Source: Candidatus Avidesulfovibrio excrementigallinarum (GTDB lineage: Bacteria; Desulfobacterota; Desulfovibrionia; Desulfovibrionales; Desulfovibrionaceae). From it: a DNA stretch of 64,000 bases. Location of the stretch: positions 1 to 64,000 of the forward strand of contig DVMI01000128.1 in the NCBI GenBank assembly GCA_018715085.1, in the 5' to 3' direction. Shown piece by piece: positions 56,945 through 64,000 of the stretch; the first letter of the stretch is position 1, and every line of letters begins with the position of its first letter. A program made the position numbers and the translations under genes. The notes below the pieces were generated by a model, which saw nothing but the letters and a program-made list of their open reading frames with translations, was not told where the DNA came from and ran no database searches.

Positions 56945-58217
56945 TGCGCTTCTCCAGCAGCTCAAGACACAGGGTTTCGGCGCTGGCAATCAGCTCCTCC
57001 AGTTCGCCGGCGGTGGGCGCGCTCAGCGCACGCCGGGCCCGGCTGTGCCCGAACAACGGCCGTAACGCTTCGCGCATCGTGTCTTCCAACAGGCCGCTTT
57101 CGCGCAACCGGTCGTTGTCCCGCAGCAGTTCGCCCACCAAATCCTCCCGCCGCAGCAAATCATTCCGATCCAGCGTTGGACGCGTGCGCACATCCAGATC
57201 CTTGATCCAGACCGGCGTTCCCGCCAGAGGGACGGCACGCAAGGCAGCCAGCAGAGCCTCTTTTGTGTTCGGATCGCGCAAGGCCGCGTCAAGCGGCGTG
57301 CGCCCCTCCAGTATCAGCCGGATCACCAGCAGGGAACAGTCCGGCCTGGCGGCTTCGGAAATCTGGGTCAGCCGCTGCTGCAGCGTTTCTTCCAGCGCGC
57401 CGGCATCCGTGTCGTCCGCGCCAAGCTCCACACGCGCGCAATCCCAGACCACCGGGCCCAGCGTCACGCCGGACAGGCGGAACGAAGCCTGACTTCCGGA
57501 TGTCTCGACATGCACCAGCAGGCAGCCCTTGTCGCCGGTTTCGTTGATATGGCAGCCCTGCGTCGTGCCGGGATAGACCGCCAGCGGCGCTTCGCACAGT
57601 GTACAGGCCTCGTGAACATGCCCCAGCGCCCAGTAATCCAGACCGGACGCAACAAGATCCTGCACAGTGCAGGGCGCATACCGATCGCCGCTTTCCACAT
57701 CGCCCCGCGACGTGTGCAAAAGCCCGATCTGCGGACAGTCGTCCTGCGTGCGCCGGAACTGCGCGGCAAGGTTGCGCGTCTCCTTTGCCGAGGCATGGCT
57801 TGCCCCATGGATGATCGCCACAAGCCGGCCGCCGGCATCTTTGACCTCGCAGTGTTCATAGTCCGGCCCAAACACCTTTACGTTGGCCGGATAACGGATT
57901 GACGTAAACTGCGAACCGAGCGGATCGTGATTGCCGTGCACCATAAAAACAGGAATTCCGGCAGTCTGAAGCCGTCTGAACGCCTCGAGCAGGCGCAACT
58001 GGGCGCGGGCGCTGTGTTCTTCCTGATTGAGAATGTCCCCGGCAAGCAGCAAAAATGCGGGTTTTTCCTTCTCACACAGCGTGATCAGCCGATCCAGGGC
58101 AACAAACGAGGCTTCCCTGAGCGTTTTGACAACCCCCTCGGGCGCTTCCTGGCTGATCCCCCTGAACGGGGCGTCAAGGTGCAAATCTGCGGCGTGGACA
58201 AAACAAAATGTGGACAT
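56931..58217 (-). CDS. YhaO-type calcineurin-like DNA exonuclease (SbcD/Mre11 relative)
   Basis: This is the nuclease partner of the YhaN ATPase, analogous to SbcD. The 428 residues carry the metallophosphoesterase motifs in order: FVHAADLHLDAPF, LLLAGDILNQ, FMVHGNHDPLG, IGLLHTS and YWALGHVHEA. A C-terminal region contains capping and ATPase-binding segments. The ATG at 58217 follows GAGGAC; a longer frame adds 57 residues of no recognisable content. It is first in a two-gene unit with yhaN. Its role in repair is inferred from the Mre11 relationship. Confidence 0.9.
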   Translation of the reverse strand: MSTFCFVHAADLHLDAPFRGISQEAPEGVVKTLREASFVALDRLITLCEKEKPAFLLLAGDILNQEEHSARAQLRLLEAFRRLQTAGIPVFMVHGNHDPLGSQFTSIRYPANVKVFGPDYEHCEVKDAGGRLVAIIHGASHASAKETRNLAAQFRRTQDDCPQIGLLHTSRGDVESGDRYAPCTVQDLVASGLDYWALGHVHEACTLCEAPLAVYPGTTQGCHINETGDKGCLLVHVETSGSQASFRLSGVTLGPVVWDCARVELGADDTDAGALEETLQQRLTQISEAARPDCSLLVIRLILEGRTPLDAALRDPNTKEALLAALRAVPLAGTPVWIKDLDVRTRPTLDRNDLLRREDLVGELLRDNDRLRESGLLEDTMREALRPLFGHSRARRALSAPTAGELEELIASAETLCLELLEKRNADS

Positions 58218-58429
58218 AGGGTCCTCATGCAATTGAAACTGAAGCGCCTTTCCCCAAAGGGCAAAGGCACGCCCGTGCGTTCCGGGAGCCGGCAGCCGCC
58301 TGCTCCGTCCGGCCCGGCACTGCGGCCTGCCGTATCCCCAAAAACGCGCACAACAAAAAAATCTGCCGCATTCCCACAAGTTTCGCAAGGGCGGCGCAAT
58401 GCCGCCACAATCTTTTTCTTTTTTTCGTC

Positions 58430-58467
58430 AAAAAAGGCTTGCGTTTTTTCAAGAGGTCGAGTACTAA
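58430..58467 (+). promoter_or_regulatory. Promoter of tRNA-Met
   Basis: AAAAAAGGCTTG (58430-58441) carries the -35 TTGCGT (58439-58444). After 17 bases comes TACTAA (58462-58467), 13 bases before the tRNA. Block, spacing and distance match the tRNA-His promoter exactly. Confidence 0.75.
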
Positions 58468-58480
58468 TTCTCTCCAGCTT

Positions 58481-58557
58481 GGCAAGGTAGCTCAGTTGGT
58501 CAGAGCATGCGGTTCATACCCGCAGTGTCGAGAGTTCAAATCTCCCCCTTGCTACCA
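58481..58557 (+). tRNA. tRNA-Met (CAT)
   Basis: A 77-base cloverleaf with encoded CCA. The acceptor is GGCAAGG with CCTTGCT (first pair G-T), and the anticodon stem is TGCGG/CCGCA around TTCATAC, so the anticodon is CAT. The first pair and the lack of three G-C pairs next to the loop argue against an initiator. It is an elongator Met, or possibly a tRNA-Ile whose C34 is modified to lysidine. Confidence 0.93.
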
Positions 58558-58565
58558 TTTTTCCG

Positions 58566-58599
58566 GGAGTTGCAGCAATGTGCCGCAACTCCTTTTTTT
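58566..58599 (+). terminator. Terminator of tRNA-Met
   Basis: GGAGTTGC (58566-58573) pairs with GCAACTCC (58585-58592), followed by seven T residues. Confidence 0.9.
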
Positions 58600-58783
58600 G
58601 TGCCCGCTGATCACTGGCGGCATGCCATGGCAGCTCTCCTGCCGGGCGGACGCACACCCTGCACTTTTATCAGGAAGAACTCTTGAAAAACAACCTTCCT
58701 GTCAATCTCCGATCCCCGGCACAGCATCGCGTTTTTCATTGATTACGGAATGTTCCGGAATGTGCTCTGCTGAGGATCCGATC

Positions 58784-59040
58784 ATGTCACACGTCGAAAT
58801 TCTTGAAGAACGCTGCAAGGAGGGCGCCTGCTGTGCGCAACAGTCTGCCCCAAGAACCTGCTGCGCCCTTCCTCACGGTTCAACCGGCAGGGGTATCTGG
58901 TGATCGGGCCGGCCGGCACCACAGGCGGAGCCTGCACAGGCTGCACGTCCTGTGCCGTCGTGTGCCCGGACGGCGCTATCCGGGTATACAGCGCGCCCAG
59001 ACGCGCCGGAGGCCGCGCATGCACAGCGGACGCGTTCTGA
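58784..59040 (+). pseudogene. Frameshifted KorD-type ferredoxin of a 2-oxoacid:ferredoxin oxidoreductase
   Basis: From the ATG at 58784 the frame reads MSHVEILEERCK, the usual start of the KorD/VorD delta subunit, then loses phase at about 58817-58825. In a different frame the rest is clear: LLCATVCPKNLLRPSSRFNR, QGYLVIGP, then CTGCTSCAVVCPDGAIRVY to a TGA at 59040. The start and stop are 257 bases apart, so one base is missing or two are extra. The second Cys of the first cluster (normally CKGCLLC) is also CGC, Arg. The first [4Fe-4S] motif is thus broken twice, and the gene should be inactive. Sequencing error alone would not explain the Cys loss or the decayed genes that follow. Confidence 0.8.
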
Positions 59041-59390
59041 TCAAAGGCAACAAGACGGTGTCCTGTGCCGCCGCAGCGGCCGGCCGCAAACGCTTTTCCG
59101 GCTACCCTGCCGCGCCGCGAGGCCGCATTGCGGAAGATGCCTTCAGGGAGCCTGCCTGCAAACAGAGGCAACTTTGCCCAGAGGCGGAACCCGGCGTTGG
59201 CGCTGCCGGCATGATCGCCCTGAGGGCCTCTCTGAAAGCCGCTGCATGCCTGCCTTCTGAAACCGTCATCGCGGCGCTGGATTGTATGCTGCCCGTCCAC
59301 TACAGGCATCTCATTTCCTCAAAGGCCGCGGCGCTGCACGCCGGATGCGCCTTCAGCACCTGCGCGGACTGCCGCGGCGCACAGCGTTAC
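59019..59390 (+). pseudogene. Remnant joining the start of KorA to the end of KorC
   Basis: It overlaps the end of the korD remnant, as korA normally would. From the ATG at 59019 the product reads GRVLIKGNKTVSCAAAAAG, KRFSGYP and IAEDAFREP, then EAEPGVGAAGM. This is a worn version of the alpha-subunit N-terminus (RVLMKGNEAxAEAAxxAG, GYPITPQNEIAEY, QAESEVGAINM). At about 59211 it passes into IALRASLKAA, SETVIAALDCMLP, LISSKAAALHAGCAF, which resembles the C-terminal end of the gamma subunit (NMIALGA, LPxEAVxxAL, NxxALxxGxAF). Most of alpha, all of beta and the front of gamma would be deleted. The frame stays open to 59594 without recognisable content. The alpha match is good; the gamma match is moderate. 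Confidence 0.68.
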
Positions 59391-59590
59391 GCTGCCAGGC
59401 GCCAACGCGCCGCACCAGCCTCCCCGCAAGCGCAACCGCCGCGTTACCGCATGGTCTTGCGGCCGCATCCTCCGGCTCTGCTTTCGGAATATCACGCCAT
59501 AAACACCAGGGGGAAGAAGGACATCTTTAAAAAAGAGCATCCCCCTTCCCCCGGCTGCCGGCACAGGCACAAAATCGATCCGGCCCGCCC

Positions 59591-59869
59591 CTAGGACATC
59601 TTGGAAAAGCGTTCCACCGCCTTGGCAAATTCGGCAATCGTCTTGTCGGCGTCGCCGTGCTCAATGCCCTCTCGCACACAGTGGCTGAGGTGGCTTTCCA
59701 GCATGATCTGCCCCACCTTGTGCAGCGCGCCCTTGGCCGCGCTGACCTGGACAAGAATGTCCTCACAGGGGGTGTTCTGATCATCAATCATTTTTTCAAT
59801 CGCCTTGATCTGGCCGACGATCTTTCTAAGCCGCCGGTGCAGGCTCTCAGCGTCCATACATTCGTGCAT
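59591..59869 (-). CDS. CsoR/FrmR/RcnR-family metal- or formaldehyde-sensing repressor
   Basis: This small all-helical repressor has 92 residues with the family core LHRRLRKIVGQIKAIEKMIDD, then CEDILVQVSAAKGAL and LESHLSHCV. The visible ligand set, Cys in TPCEDI with His and Cys in SHLSHC, matches the Cys-His-Cys pattern of Cu(I)-sensing CsoR and part of that of FrmR. The ATG at 59869 lies eight bases after GGAGG and is preferred over an ATG four codons upstream. No metal exporter or formaldehyde gene is adjacent, so its target is unknown. It lies 93 bases downstream of murA on the same strand and faces the kor remnants. Confidence 0.88.
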   Translation of the reverse strand: MHECMDAESLHRRLRKIVGQIKAIEKMIDDQNTPCEDILVQVSAAKGALHKVGQIMLESHLSHCVREGIEHGDADKTIAEFAKAVERFSKMS

Positions 59870-59962
59870 ACGCTCCTCCATCAGCGCGCCAGCCCCCGCG
59901 CGCCGGGAAATACAACGCGGGCAGATCCGGCACGGGACCGGCCTGCGGGCGATCGGGCACGC

Positions 59963-61231
59963 TCAGTCCTCGTCCTTTTCGCGGCGGATCCGCGCCCCCA
60001 CGGCGTTGAGCTTGGCTTCAATCCGCGAATAACCCCGATCAAGATGGTAAATCCGCTGCACCGTGGTTGTGCCGCGGGCTGCCAGACCCGCAAGAACAAG
60101 ACTGGCGCTGGCCCGCAGATCCGAGGCCATCACCGGCGCGCCGTTCAGACGCCGCACCCCGCGCACCACGGCCGTATGGCCGGACAGACGGATATCCGCA
60201 CCAAGGCGAACCAGCTCCTGCACATGCATGAAGCGGTTTTCAAAAATATTTTCGGTGATGATGCCCGAGCCTTCGGCAAGACACATCAGCGCCATGATCT
60301 GCGCCTGCATGTCGGTGGGAAAACCGGGATACGGGCGCGTGACCACGTCGACGCAGCTCAGCGGCCTGTCGGGATTGCAGCGCGCCAGCACGCCTTCGGG
60401 CGTGGGGGTAAGGCTCATTCCCATCTGCTCGAGTTTGCCGATGACCGTTTCCAGCTCGTCCCACGGACAGTTTCTGAGCAGCAGCTCGCCGCCGGTAATG
60501 CCCGCCGCCACCATGAACGTGCCGGCTTCGATGCGGTCCGGCATGACGGCATGGGTGCAGCCGTGCAGCAGCGGGACGCCCTGAATGTGGATGATACCCG
60601 AATCCTCGCCTTCGATCCGCGCCCCGCAACTGCGCAGAAACTGCGCCAGCTCCACAATTTCGGGTTCGCGCGCCGCGTTTTCAAGCACAGTCTCCCCTTC
60701 GGCAAGGGCAGCCGCCATCATGACGTTTTCGGTACCGCCCACCGTCGGGAAGTCAAAATGAATCCGCGCACCATGGAGCCTGCGGCAGCGGCCCAGAATA
60801 TACCCGTCCTCAAGCTCGAAACGGGCTCCCATTTTTTCAAGCGCAGACAGATGCAGATCAACCGGACGGGCGCCGATGGCGCAGCCTCCCGGCATGGCCA
60901 CGCGCGCCTGCCCCAGCCGCGCCAGCAGCGGCCCGAGGCACAGCACCGACGCACGCATGGTTTTGACCAGCTCATAGGGCGCTTCGGGACGCAGCTCCGC
61001 CGCCCGCCGGACAACCACGCCCTGCTCGGGCGCAAAGCTGCCGGGACATCCCAGCAGATCAAGCAGCATGACCGACGTGCGGATGTCGCGCAAATCGGGC
61101 ACTGAAGTGAAGGTCACCTCGTCGTCAATCAGAATGGCCGCCATCAGCAACGGCAGCGCCGCGTTCTTGGAGCCGCTGATCTCAATACTGCCAACCAGGG
61201 GCACGCCCCCTTCAATAACCAGTTTGTCCAT
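59963..61231 (-). CDS. murA: UDP-N-acetylglucosamine 1-carboxyvinyltransferase MurA
   Basis: It is the first committed step of peptidoglycan synthesis, adding enolpyruvate to UDP-GlcNAc. The 422 residues include the Lys/Asn loop [32 protein letters not shown] and the catalytic Cys117 in [20 protein letters not shown], the fosfomycin target. [45 protein letters not shown] and [15 protein letters not shown] follow. The length is normal. The start at 61231 follows GGGGA. An in-frame TTG nine codons upstream lies in a duplicated ACGGGGACAC sequence and is less likely. Confidence 0.96.
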   Translation of the reverse strand: MDKLVIEGGVPLVGSIEISGSKNAALPLLMAAILIDDEVTFTSVPDLRDIRTSVMLLDLLGCPGSFAPEQGVVVRRAAELRPEAPYELVKTMRASVLCLGPLLARLGQARVAMPGGCAIGARPVDLHLSALEKMGARFELEDGYILGRCRRLHGARIHFDFPTVGGTENVMMAAALAEGETVLENAAREPEIVELAQFLRSCGARIEGEDSGIIHIQGVPLLHGCTHAVMPDRIEAGTFMVAAGITGGELLLRNCPWDELETVIGKLEQMGMSLTPTPEGVLARCNPDRPLSCVDVVTRPYPGFPTDMQAQIMALMCLAEGSGIITENIFENRFMHVQELVRLGADIRLSGHTAVVRGVRRLNGAPVMASDLRASASLVLAGLAARGTTTVQRIYHLDRGYSRIEAKLNAVGARIRREKDED

Positions 61232-61341
61232 AGTGTCCCCGTTCGTGTCCCCGTTCAAAAGACGATCGCAACGGCCATGCCGCCCGTCACCGTGCTTGCT
61301 GCCGTCAGCTCCGCGGCCCAGTGCCGCATTGAACAGCTCAG

Positions 61342-61379
61342 AAAAAAGGCTTGACTTCTTTTTTTAAGCGGGCTAGTGT
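61342..61379 (+). promoter_or_regulatory. Promoter of tRNA-His
   Basis: AAAAAAGGCTTG (61342-61353) carries the -35 TTGACT (61351-61356). After 17 bases comes TAGTGT (61374-61379), 13 bases before the tRNA. It has the same block and geometry as the tRNA-Met promoter. Confidence 0.75.
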
Positions 61380-61392
61380 TCCCCTTCGTTAT

Positions 61393-61469
61393 GGCGGATG
61401 TAGCTCAGTTGGGAGAGCACCTGATTGTGGCTCAGGTGGCCGAGGGTTCGACCCCCTTCATTCGCCCCA
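61393..61469 (+). tRNA. tRNA-His (GTG)
   Basis: A 77-base gene with encoded CCA. The anticodon stem CCTGA/TCAGG encloses TTGTGGC, so the anticodon is GTG. The acceptor has the extra G at -1 (61393) opposite C73, the identity mark of tRNA-His. Confidence 0.95.
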
Positions 61470-61474
61470 TTTTC

Positions 61475-61500
61475 AGCCCCGCGTTTGCGGGGCTTTTTTT
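61475..61500 (+). terminator. Terminator of tRNA-His
   Basis: AGCCCCGC (61475-61482) pairs with GCGGGGCT (61487-61494) around GTTT, followed by a T-run to 61500. It ends just before the convergent tlyA. Confidence 0.92.
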
Positions 61501-61530
61501 ATGTCCGCTGCAGCCCGTTGCAGCGCGCAT

Positions 61531-62307
61531 TCAGTCTTCCTTGCGCAGGCAGAGAATATACTCCTGATTCCCCTTGGGCCCCTTGATGGCCGAGGGGACT
61601 ACCCCCAGTTCGCGCAGGCCCAGCGTCTGACAGCACAGACGTACCTTGTCCACGGCGGCCTGGCGCAGAGCCTCGTCACGGACCACGCCGCGATCGGTCT
61701 GCTGCGGGCCAAGCTCAAACTGAGGCTTGACCAGCACCGCCACAAGGCCTCCCTTTTTCAGCCAGCGGACACAGGGCGGCAAAATCAACGTCAGAGAGAT
61801 GAAAGAGACATCGGCGACAAGGATGTCCACCGGTTCAGGCAGCAGATCCTCAGGCGCGGTCCGCAGGTTGACCCCTTCCATGCTGACAACACGCGGATCC
61901 GCGCGCAGACGCTCGTGCAGCTGATCGTGCCCCACATCCACGGCATACACACGGCGGGCGCCGTGCTGCAGCAGGCAGTCGGTAAAGCCCCCTGTGGACG
62001 CGCCGGCATCAAGGCCGACCAAATCTGTCACATCAAGATGGAACGTCTCTATGGCTGTGAGGAGCTTGTAAGCCCCGCGGCTGACAAACCGCTCAACACC
62101 CACCAGCCGGAACCGCGTTTCGACCGGCACCTTGTGCCCTGGCTTGTCCACTTTGACAACAGGCCTGTCGGGCACGGCCGCAGCCCCTCCCGACGGGGGT
62201 GTGTTGTCAAAGGCCACTTTGCCGGCCATGATCAGTCGCTTGGCCATTTCGCGACTTTCAGCCAGCCCCTGCCGGAAAACAAGTTCGTCAGCGCGCTCTT
62301 TTGCCAT
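61531..62307 (-). CDS. tlyA: TlyA-family rRNA 2'-O-methyltransferase
   Basis: This is an rRNA ribose methyltransferase; TlyA proteins modify 16S and/or 23S rRNA cytidines. The 258 residues have an N-terminal S4 domain (RADELVFRQGLAESREMAKRLIMAGKV) and an FtsJ-like domain: VSRGAYKLLTAIETF (catalytic Lys), LDAGASTGGFTDCLLQHGA, VYAVDVGHDQLHERL, DILVADVSFISL and VLVKPQFELG, giving the K-D-K-E set. The older hemolysin label for this family is misleading. The ATG at 62307 matches the family start; a longer frame adds 80 Arg-rich residues. The ribosome site is weak. Confidence 0.9.
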   Translation of the reverse strand: MAKERADELVFRQGLAESREMAKRLIMAGKVAFDNTPPSGGAAAVPDRPVVKVDKPGHKVPVETRFRLVGVERFVSRGAYKLLTAIETFHLDVTDLVGLDAGASTGGFTDCLLQHGARRVYAVDVGHDQLHERLRADPRVVSMEGVNLRTAPEDLLPEPVDILVADVSFISLTLILPPCVRWLKKGGLVAVLVKPQFELGPQQTDRGVVRDEALRQAAVDKVRLCCQTLGLRELGVVPSAIKGPKGNQEYILCLRKED

Positions 62308-62854
62308 GGGCGCACGATAGCCTGTCCTCCTCCGCAGGGCAAGAGACAAAACGCCGCCGCGCCGGTCACAGTCCCGCGTCCTGCCCGGCCGGCAGCACCG
62401 CGCACGGTGCCTGTCCCGAGCGGTGAAAAAACCTTTTCCGGATAAAGCGTGGCGTTGCAGCCTGCTCTCTGCAGACGCGGGGCTCCATCGACGCGGACGG
62501 CAAGGCCCCTGCCCCGTCTGCCTGCTCTGCACAGACGGTAGCTCCATCGGACAAGACGATCAATAACCGCTCCGGGCAGAACGCAAACCACCCCCGGCAA
62601 GGCTGTCTGGCCCGCGGCGCAGGGGCCTGCCTCGCGGACGCGTCGCACCGCCTGTGCGGCGAGATACCCCAGCCATGCCCGTGTGTACGGCCTGGAGATC
62701 TTTTCCGGCGGCGCTGGCGCCCGAATCTTCAACGCCTGCTCCGGCTGCCGCTGGCGCGTATGAACGCGCGCGCCGCCCTGGCCGCGCTCCCCCAAAAGCC
62801 GGAACGCCACAGGGCGATCCGGCTTGCCAAACCAGGTCCGCCGCCAATTTGCGC
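62308..62854. other. Gap between bfr and tlyA
   Basis: These 547 bases show no supportable gene. Minus-strand frames across it are extensions of tlyA or bfr rich in Arg and Ala. It includes an imperfect direct repeat listed separately. Confidence 0.35.
62461..62549. repeat. Imperfect direct repeat upstream of tlyA
   Basis: Two copies of about 30 bases begin exactly 60 bases apart (62461 and 62521). They share CCTGCTCT, CAGACG and AGCTCCATCG or GGCTCCATCG. The second copy is part of a 7-bp hairpin (CCGTCTG/CAGACGG). The function is unknown, and it may be a chance tandem duplication. Confidence 0.45.
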
Positions 62855-63340
62855 TCAGTCTGCGCTGCCGGCCATGCGGGCCAGAAAACTGGTTCCCAGT
62901 GTCCGCACATGACGGTCAATATCTTCAAACCGGTTGAAATGCGCCTGCTCTTCAAGAATCAGACGCTCAAACAGCGCCGCGCTCACCTTGTCACGACACT
63001 CCAGGCACAGCGCCAGCCATTCGTTATACCGCGCCAGCGTGTCTTCTTCCAGGCCGGCGTTGAAGGCAAAGGCCTCATCAACGCCCTGTCCGTGGACCAC
63101 CGGCCCGGCCAGCCGGCTTTCCGGTTCGCCGCCAAGCTCCTTAATCCGTTCGGCCAGCGCCTCGGCATGGCGCATTTCGTCGATGGCAGCCGTGCGCACA
63201 GCGCCGGCCAGCGGCCTGTAATCCAGATCCTCAAGGGTATAGTGCTGCACCATATACTGCTGGATGGCCCGCAGTTCCATGCTCCGCGCGGTATGCAGCG
63301 CATCCAGGACCAGTTCCTGCTGTCTTGCCGTTTCGTTCAT
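62855..63340 (-). CDS. bfr: Bacterioferritin
   Basis: It is an iron-storage 24-mer with a ferroxidase centre and haem between subunits. The 161 residues closely resemble Desulfovibrio bacterioferritin: ALHTARSMELRAIQQYMVQHY, then AAIDEMRHAEALAERIKELGGEP, ALFERLILEEQAHFNRFEDI. All diiron ligands are present by position (Glu22, Glu55, His58, Glu98, Glu131, His134), as is the haem-ligand Met56 in DEMRH. In D. desulfuricans the haem is Fe-coproporphyrin III, which may also hold here. The ATG at 63340 follows a full AAGGAGGT site, which decides it over a far longer open frame. It diverges from argF. Confidence 0.93.
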   Translation of the reverse strand: MNETARQQELVLDALHTARSMELRAIQQYMVQHYTLEDLDYRPLAGAVRTAAIDEMRHAEALAERIKELGGEPESRLAGPVVHGQGVDEAFAFNAGLEEDTLARYNEWLALCLECRDKVSAALFERLILEEQAHFNRFEDIDRHVRTLGTSFLARMAGSAD

Positions 63341-63421
63341 GCGACCTCCTTTTTTCTGGCACTGTGCCCTGCAAACAGAGGCCGCGCCAGAGCATGATTG
63401 ACGCTGACAGGACACTCTGCC

Positions 63422-63450
63422 TTTACATTTGCTCTGCAGGCCGCTAAAAT
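63422..63450 (+). promoter_or_regulatory. Promoter of argF
   Basis: TTTACA (63422-63427), a 17-base spacer and TAAAAT (63445-63450), each 5 of 6 matches, 44 bases before the argF start codon. No ARG-box palindrome is evident. Confidence 0.75.
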
Positions 63451-63494
63451 GTTCTTTTTGAAAAGTTCCCGCCTGTGAGCAGAGGAGTACGACT

Positions 63495-64000
63495 ATGGCG
63501 AAACATTTCATGCGGATTCGGGATCTCGGTGTAGACGGCGCATGGCAGATGCTCCGTCGTGCCAAGGAAATGAAGGATACCCGGTTCCGCGGGCACTGCA
63601 TGGATGGCAAGGTGGCTGCGCTTATTTTTGAAAAAGCCTCCACCCGGACCCGGATGTCCTTTGAACTGGCTGTACGCCACCTTGGCGGCACCACGGTGTT
63701 CATGACGCCCAACGAAAGCCAGCTCGGCCGTTCCGAGCCCCTGCGCGATACCGCAAGGGTGCTTTCGCGCTATGTGGACTGCCTCATCGTGCGCACCTTC
63801 GGCCAGGAACGTCTGGACGAACTGGCCGCCTACGGCAGCATTCCCGTGGTCAACGCGCTGACCGATCAGGGCCATCCCTGCCAGATCATGGCGGACCTGC
63901 TGACCATTTACGAACGCACGCCCGACTTTTCCAAGCTGCGCATTGCCTGGATCGGCGACGGCAACAACATGGCCGACTCGTGGATTGAAGCAGCGGGCGT
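63495..64000 (+). CDS. argF: Ornithine carbamoyltransferase, 3' end beyond the window
   Basis: It makes citrulline from ornithine and carbamoyl phosphate in arginine synthesis. The visible 168 residues start MAKHFMRIRDLG and contain the carbamoyl-phosphate motif FEKASTRTRMSFELAV, then QLGRSEPLRDTARVLSRYVD, IVRTFGQERLDELA, the HPCQIMADLLT motif and the beginning of the ornithine half (IAWIGDGNNMADSW). About half of the usual 305 residues are present. An AGGAG box precedes the ATG. It has its own promoter and is divergent from bfr. Confidence 0.95.
   Translation, partial: MAKHFMRIRDLGVDGAWQMLRRAKEMKDTRFRGHCMDGKVAALIFEKASTRTRMSFELAVRHLGGTTVFMTPNESQLGRSEPLRDTARVLSRYVDCLIVRTFGQERLDELAAYGSIPVVNALTDQGHPCQIMADLLTIYERTPDFSKLRIAWIGDGNNMADSWIEAAG

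Noticed and set aside
58784-59040. Programmed frameshifting in the korD-like gene
   Set aside because: There is no slippery heptamer at the phase change, a cluster cysteine is lost as well, and the following kor genes are also decayed.

Overview
The window reads as chromosome of a high-GC, anaerobic, sulfate- or sulfite-reducing deltaproteobacterium (Desulfovibrionales, most likely Desulfovibrionaceae). This rests on gene content: a six-subunit Ech energy-converting [NiFe] hydrogenase, a bacterioferritin close to the Desulfovibrio type, a one-piece FAD plus Fe-S 2-hydroxyacid dehydrogenase of 1190 residues, and remnants of a 2-oxoacid:ferredoxin oxidoreductase operon. I see no prophage, insertion sequence, rRNA operon or CRISPR array. 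Nearly all genes are core metabolic or information-processing genes, separated by unusually long GC-rich gaps that look non-coding.

Layout. 184-5940 (+): echABCDEF, closed by a strong terminator; two gaps with hairpins flank echE. 6254-7780 (-): comM, divergent from a Tim44-like exported protein (7992-8927, +). 9157-13030 (+): a degenerate chorismate mutase/EPSP-synthase-like protein, thiD and a pseudouridine synthase. 13425-19794 (+): a YbhGFSR-type ABC exporter with a TetR regulator, behind a perfect 26-bp palindrome. 20334-31512 (-): a long co-directional block, in transcription order PHP phosphoesterase, ModF-like ABC ATPase, mntP, ruvA, ruvB, recA, alaS, dgkA, rlmI. 32561-36133 (+): the FAD/Fe-S dehydrogenase. 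36653-39272 (+): an EamA transporter, a DUF1844 protein and argC. 39802-46595 (+): a macromolecular-synthesis operon rpsU-yqeY-mutS2-dnaG-rpoD, ended by a 19-bp-stem terminator. 47021-51531 (-): a GntR regulator, a TctC binding protein, a fused TctA-TctB permease and an HD-domain protein. 52192-58217 (-): a YitT-family membrane protein and a YhaN/YhaO nuclease pair. 58481-63340: tRNA-Met, decayed kor genes, a CsoR-like repressor, murA, tRNA-His, tlyA and bfr. 63495 to the edge (+): argF, cut by the window end.

How the parts work together. Ech couples ferredoxin and H2 to ion movement across the membrane. The 1190-residue dehydrogenase would feed electrons from lactate, glycolate or a similar hydroxyacid. 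The RuvAB, RecA, MutS2 and YhaNO proteins form a repair and recombination set. The Tct system with its GntR protein imports an unidentified carboxylate.

The most interesting items are: the frameshifted and internally deleted korDABC remnant (58784 to about 59390); a 624-residue EPSP-synthase-fold protein that has lost nearly all substrate-binding residues; the palindromic TetR-type operator; and a 12-nt promoter block shared exactly by the rpsU operon and both tRNA genes. All functional calls come from reading translated motifs, without database searches.
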